DNA of 64,000 nt from Anarhynchus alexandrinus (lineage: Eukaryota > Chordata > Aves > Charadriiformes > Charadriidae). The position numbers and the translations under genes were made by a program. Position 1 is the stretch's first letter. Every line of letters starts with the position of its first letter. The stretch is taken from contig VUYV01000047.1 of NCBI GenBank assembly GCA_008711295.1, forward strand, positions 2,712,831 through 2,776,830, written 5' to 3'. The notes beneath the pieces were generated by a model that was not told the DNA's origin, did no database searches, and saw nothing but the letters and a program-made list of their open reading frames with translations. This document shows, in pieces, positions 59,616 through 64,000 of the stretch.

Positions 59616-59700
59616 TCAGGCAGAAAACACAAGACACAGGAGTTAAGTGGCTCATGGCCAAAATTCAATGTAGAGTCAGGGTCCTGGGCTCCCTGCTCTC
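59616..59700 (-). mobile_element. MIR-like SINE relic
   Basis: The plus strand reads caggcagaaaacacaagaca, caggagttaagtggctcatg, gccaaaattca, gtagagtcagggtcctgggc and tccctgctctc. This is collinear with the reverse complement of MIR ('cagatggggaaactgaggca', 'cagagaggttaagtgacttg', 'cccaaggtcaca', 'cagagccaggattc', 'cagactccctgctct'). It is well enough preserved for a confident family call. Confidence 0.68.
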
Positions 59701-62700
59701 ATGGTGTGTTGTCTCTCTTTGTGGGTCGCTGTGTCCATTCAGGTTATCATCCATTCCGGAGCAAATTCATTAGTTCGTCTTCACCCTACACTTTGTGGGA
59801 TGATACTCTTAATAGTTTGTGAAGGTGCTACACTTCAGAAGATCATGAATGGATCAAGTTAAAGAACTTTTCTTCTCTCTCTGTGTGTGATGCTTGTTTG
59901 AGCAGAGAGCAGGGACTACAAAAAGGACTTCAGCATGTACCATCTGGGGACTACCTTTCTTCATCTGTCTGGGTTGTGTGGTGGCACTAACTGGCCCCGT
60001 AAAGAAAAGGAGACTTGCCTTTTGTGCCCAGCTTGACGGGTACAAGAGTTCTTGGTATTTAGTAGATGTCTACTAATGATTTTTACTGTGCTTGCCCCTA
60101 AAATGATGATAGAGCTCACACCATGCTTCCAGTGTATGGTAAGTCTGACAAGGTTACAGGTTTTGGGAATCAAAGGAATTTTTCCTTCAAGGCAGGATTA
60201 GCAATGTGCTTGCTGACTTCTCTATTTCTCCTTTTTAATCAAAACCTGGATGCGCATGGTTGCAACAGAGGTGGGAAATGTTAAGATCAGGAATGAGGTA
60301 TGTCTGTTAACAATTGTGCTCTACTTGCAATTCAAGTAGACTGACTTCAGATGGCTGTACACCTGAGAGACACACCTGAGAGACGGGTGGGCCCTACAGC
60401 GAAATAATAAAATTCAACCAAAAATGTTTGGCCATTCAGATACGTATTGCCCATGTACCCCCCCAACCTCTTCCCCCAAACAATCAAAATATGTGGAATT
60501 CCACTGTTCCACAACTAGTGGTAGTCAACAGTGAATTGAGACTGTGTTTTATGCTTTTGGTGGGGAAAACTAGTTCTCCTCACACTGAGAATTAATAAAT
60601 TTGGTTGTATCTTCAAGTGTAAAAGACACTTATTTGTGCATTGTAAACAAAATGAAAACCGGATTGCTTTTTTTTTGGTGAATTTTGCATGTAGTGGACA
60701 TATCGGTCAGTATTTTAAGGGAGGGCCCCCCAGTGTCTCTATTGCATGTCAACCAGCTGGGATTGCCTCTCTTCAAAGAAGGCTTCATGCTTCTCGGCAC
60801 TAAAACTGCTCTAAGCCTGGACCGTTGAAGGAAACAAGCTGGATTGACACAGTGTATGTCAGTGCCATTTCTTCTTCTTTCCCCTTTCATTTCCAGTAAC
60901 TTCGGAACTCATCAGGCAGCTTGTACTAAATCGGACAGAAGAGTGACAAACTTAAAGGTTTTAAGCTTCTATGTATTAAATTAAAATAGGTGGTGAAGTA
61001 ATGAAAAGACAATATTACGGGCTGCAACAAGAGAAGGGCTGCAGTGTAAGCTCTTAGGAGACGGCAGAGAATTCGAGTGTTTGTTAGATTGCCTTGCTTA
61101 TATTGACACATATTTCTTCTGGTGTCCTAACTGATTCGTTGGTTTGACTCTGAGGCATCAGAACTGTGCTGGCACTGCAGTTGTATGGTGTAATAGCATG
61201 ATCTGGAGGTCTCCATAGCATGGAGATTGTTCGAACTTTTACAGTCTGTTTATTCTAATGAACTTTTTATTGGCTTGTTGGGTGCTTGTGATACTCTTTT
61301 CCTCCTTCATCTTGCCATTTCCTTATGGTAGTTATTTTTGTTCTAAGCATCTAGGTTTTTAAGGGAATTTTTATTTTTAAATTCTAGAAAATGTCTTGTT
61401 AAAAAGCTGCTTTTTACTCTAAAGATGTGGGCTTTTCCCTATCATTTTTCCCTCAATCCCTTTAATAATAAAAATGGAATATTATAAAGGAGTCTTTAGG
61501 GAGTAAGTAAATCGTGTAAGAACAGCTTTTTTTTTTTGTATTTTAAAATTTTGTGGGGTGCAACCATTTAAGAGTATGTCATTCTCGGTGTAAGGTGGGA
61601 AAGACTTGCCTGATTTGGTTGTTCTCAGTGGCAGCTAGTGAGATAGCAAAGCCAAATAAGAAAAAGTTTTTGACACAGTGGAGTTTTGGAAAGCCTAGAG
61701 CTTGAGATCTTTCACGTGCTGTGGGGTCTGCAGTTTGTAGGTGGATGTCGTGGTTTAGGTGTGGTTTTGGTCCTGTTTTACCTCAAACCAGGACATTGGA
61801 CTACTGTCCGTGATGGCTGGAGAAGGTATCGCGCCTCTCGCTTGGGCATGGAGGCGCATCTCTTCCAGGCAGATGATACACATGGGATTGAGGAAAGGGG
61901 TCGAAGACATAAATCATAACTTATTACTGGAAATAACAGACTTTGGGTTATTCACGTGAAATCAAATGCTAAGTACTATATATGTTTAAGTTATGACTCA
62001 TTTTATGATTAATGTTTTAATGATTTGTGCTTAAAATCTGCCACGTTGCGAATTTAATTAAATTTGAGATAAATGTAAACAACAAACTCCAGACCGTTCC
62101 TTTCTTCCCCAGATTGCTTACAGCCACCGAGATGCTTTCCCAGTGGGGGGTTTTGCCAGACTCTCAAAACCTGTAACGCCTCCGAGGCTGCTTCTTGCAC
62201 AGCCGAGCAGGACCCGCAGTAGCCTCGTGAGCTGGACAGAGATGAAAGTCACGTAAACTTTGTTAAAATAGTGCCTTTTTTGGGTCTGTATCAGTGAGTG
62301 GGCGAGGACAGGTAGCGCAGCCCCTGTTCAGGACTGGGGAGAAATGGCCTCGTGTGGGAAGAGCAGCATCTCTCTCACCTCTGATAGAATCCCCTCGTGA
62401 GGGAGCTTGATGTTGCGCAGGGTGAGAAATGCTGCTTCACACAAGTATTGTACATCCTGTATCTTTTACCATAAAATGTAAAAATTGTGTATCTTAGGAA
62501 GCCAGTACTATGATTAATATGATATAAAATAAAGGGTGAGATTTTTCAAAAGCTTCTAAGAGTCTTTGCACAACTGCTGTTTTCGGAAATGATGTAGACA
62601 TGTAGGGACCCAGCTCTCATTGGAACTCCGTGAGACTTCCAGCTTCTTTTGAAAATGCGGCTCCAGGTTATTTAGGTATTTTTTCTAAAATACTTTCATC

Positions 62701-64000
62701 ATGCTCAGTTTCATATGGTGTAGAGCGTAGGGGAGGGACATGCACTGAGATGCTACTGGCACACGCAAAGCAATAGCAAGTCCAAGGGCAGACGGGTGTT
62801 CATGGGGTGACTGGAGATTAGATGGAGACCACCAGTGCCACTCTCACAGGTGACCAACTTCCAGTTTCTCATGTATTTGCGTCAGACGTGTAGTGGGTAG
62901 GTGAGCACAACCTCTCCATCTGTAACTCGTTTCAAGCTTCAGTGTGCAGTTAAGTGGCTCCATAAACGTTAGTTGTTTCCACACGTAGGCTTTGATACGC
63001 AAGTGTCGTTGGTAAGTGTAAAAGAAAATTGAGGGTGCGTCTCAGCTGTTGGCTTCGTTGCTGCACTGTGGTGCTAGTAAAAATGCAAGACAGCGTGCAG
63101 ATTGCAGAATTATTGAGGTGACAATTGTGCTCTTGGCTATGCAGGTCTAGAAGGACGAGTGCGTCCTCTCCTGTGGACTTCCCCCCTCTACCTCTTCCCC
63201 CTTGTGGAAAGGAAAGCCCTTCCCACTGCACCCTTTGAGGGTTCAGCTTGCCCCTATCCCCTCTGGAAAGGTGGTGGGATGAAGCTGGAGTGCTGATGAA
63301 GGGTTGTGGGGTGCATCTGTGCGCTGTATCTAATGCATTTTTATTGTTTGAAGGCAGTTCCTTCTGACTTCCTATGGTTTTCTTATGTGGTCGTGTCCTT
63401 TTCACAAAGGACACACGCAACTGTGTTTTCAATTGAATGCACTTCATTTTTAAGAAGGCCACTTTTCAAAAACAAAAGCCTAATGGAAGCCTAGCTGATG
63501 AAGGAAGAATTTTTTGAAATTATTAGAGGCTTACAAATGATAAAGCCTAATTTAAAACCAGGAAAAATTCCAAAGTCTTCCGTTGTTCTTTTAGGGCATT
63601 ATTGCTAGAAGCTTTTTTTTTTTCCCCCTGAATTATGAAAATGTAGCACTTTAAAATCTGAGGAATGCACCTTAGTGCAAAGCAAAATGCTATCCTGCGC
63701 TGAGATGGTAGCAGCAATGAGTACGGACAGTTTTGAATCATGTGGTTACTGCCGTGAAGGTACTTCAGAGACTGAAACTAAAACCCCTTCGAGCACTTCC
63801 ATCTGCATACCTGTAATTCACATCAGCTTTAAAAAGGGCTTTACCGCACGCTTGCAGAGCGGGGATCGAAAGTGCGTGTATCAAATGTCATGCTGCAGTT
63901 TGGTCTGGAAGTGGCTGAGGTGTGGGGGAAGTTTGCTGTGTTTTTTGAGAGGTGTAGCACGGGCTTTTCCCATGCAGAAGAAAAGGCAAGTGTAGAATGT
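59701..64000 (+). other. presumed intron to window end, no exon recognised
   Basis: Plus-strand T/G-biased DNA. A 13-base tandem duplication (acacctgagagac) lies at 60359-60384. There are poly-T runs near 60668, 61526 and 63615. A possible ancient amniote repeat lies at 62605-62690. The longest open frame is antisense, 62950-63462 (170 codons), and the plus-strand frame 63675-63995 reaches almost to the window edge; neither has a recognised motif. Confidence 0.45.
62605..62690 (+). repeat. possible ancient amniote interspersed repeat
   Basis: The words cagctctcattggaactccg, tgagacttccagc, ttttgaaaatgcggctccag and gttatttaggta resemble in order a repeat common in turtles and crocodilians ('gctcccattgacttcaatgg ... 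tttgaaaatc ... atttaggta'). The match is from memory and divergent. Confidence 0.33.

Noticed and set aside
1..64000. CRISPR array, operon, phage, LTR retrovirus or DNA transposon with terminal inverted repeats
   Set aside because: None was seen; the DNA is vertebrate, and the only mobile elements recognised are CR1 LINEs and SINE relics.

Overview
This is eukaryotic, almost certainly avian, nuclear DNA. The clearest marker is a set of CR1 LINE 3' ends. They carry the bird-type terminal repeats (ATTCTATG / ATTCTGTG) and in-frame remains of the CR1 reverse-transcriptase ORF. Much older CR1 and MIR-like SINE relics, shared across amniotes, lie between them. No complete protein-coding gene, rRNA, tRNA or CRISPR array could be supported, and the long open frames scattered through the window do not look like real genes. 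No previously undescribed biological system was found.

Layout. From 1 to about 32.2 kb the DNA is AT-rich, apparently intergenic or deep-intronic. It holds CR1 copies at 5.9-6.3, 7.7-8.5, 9.3-9.7, 16.35-16.9, 18.1-18.5 and 20.5-20.8 kb, MIR-like relics at 5.8, 22.1 and 31.3 kb, and a tRNA-like SINE near 29.5 kb. At 21.1-24.8 kb a 1,831-base block is present twice on either side of a 21-N gap, with no indels and at least seven substitutions; this is best read as two unmerged haplotype contigs.

From 32.22 to 33.25 kb lies the only obvious regulatory landmark: a CpG island with about 100 CpG dinucleotides, GC boxes, a G-quadruplex motif, GGA/TCC tracts, two YY1-like sites and a consensus plus-strand splice donor at 32552. 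I infer a promoter and first exon of a plus-strand gene that I cannot name.

From 33.25 kb to the end the plus strand is enriched in T over A and G over C, and most homopolymer runs are T rather than A. This is the usual signature of a transcribed sense strand, so the right half is probably one long first intron, or several introns, of that gene. Candidate small exons (42.4-42.7 kb, 46.65 kb, 59.36 kb) are listed at low confidence. Repeats here include a clear ancient CR1 reverse-transcriptase fragment (56.6-57.5 kb), young CR1 pieces (50.3 and 58.5 kb) and MIR-like relics (54.6 and 59.6 kb).

Six assembly gaps are present, several at homopolymers. Repeat identification is from memory of consensus sequences; no search was run.
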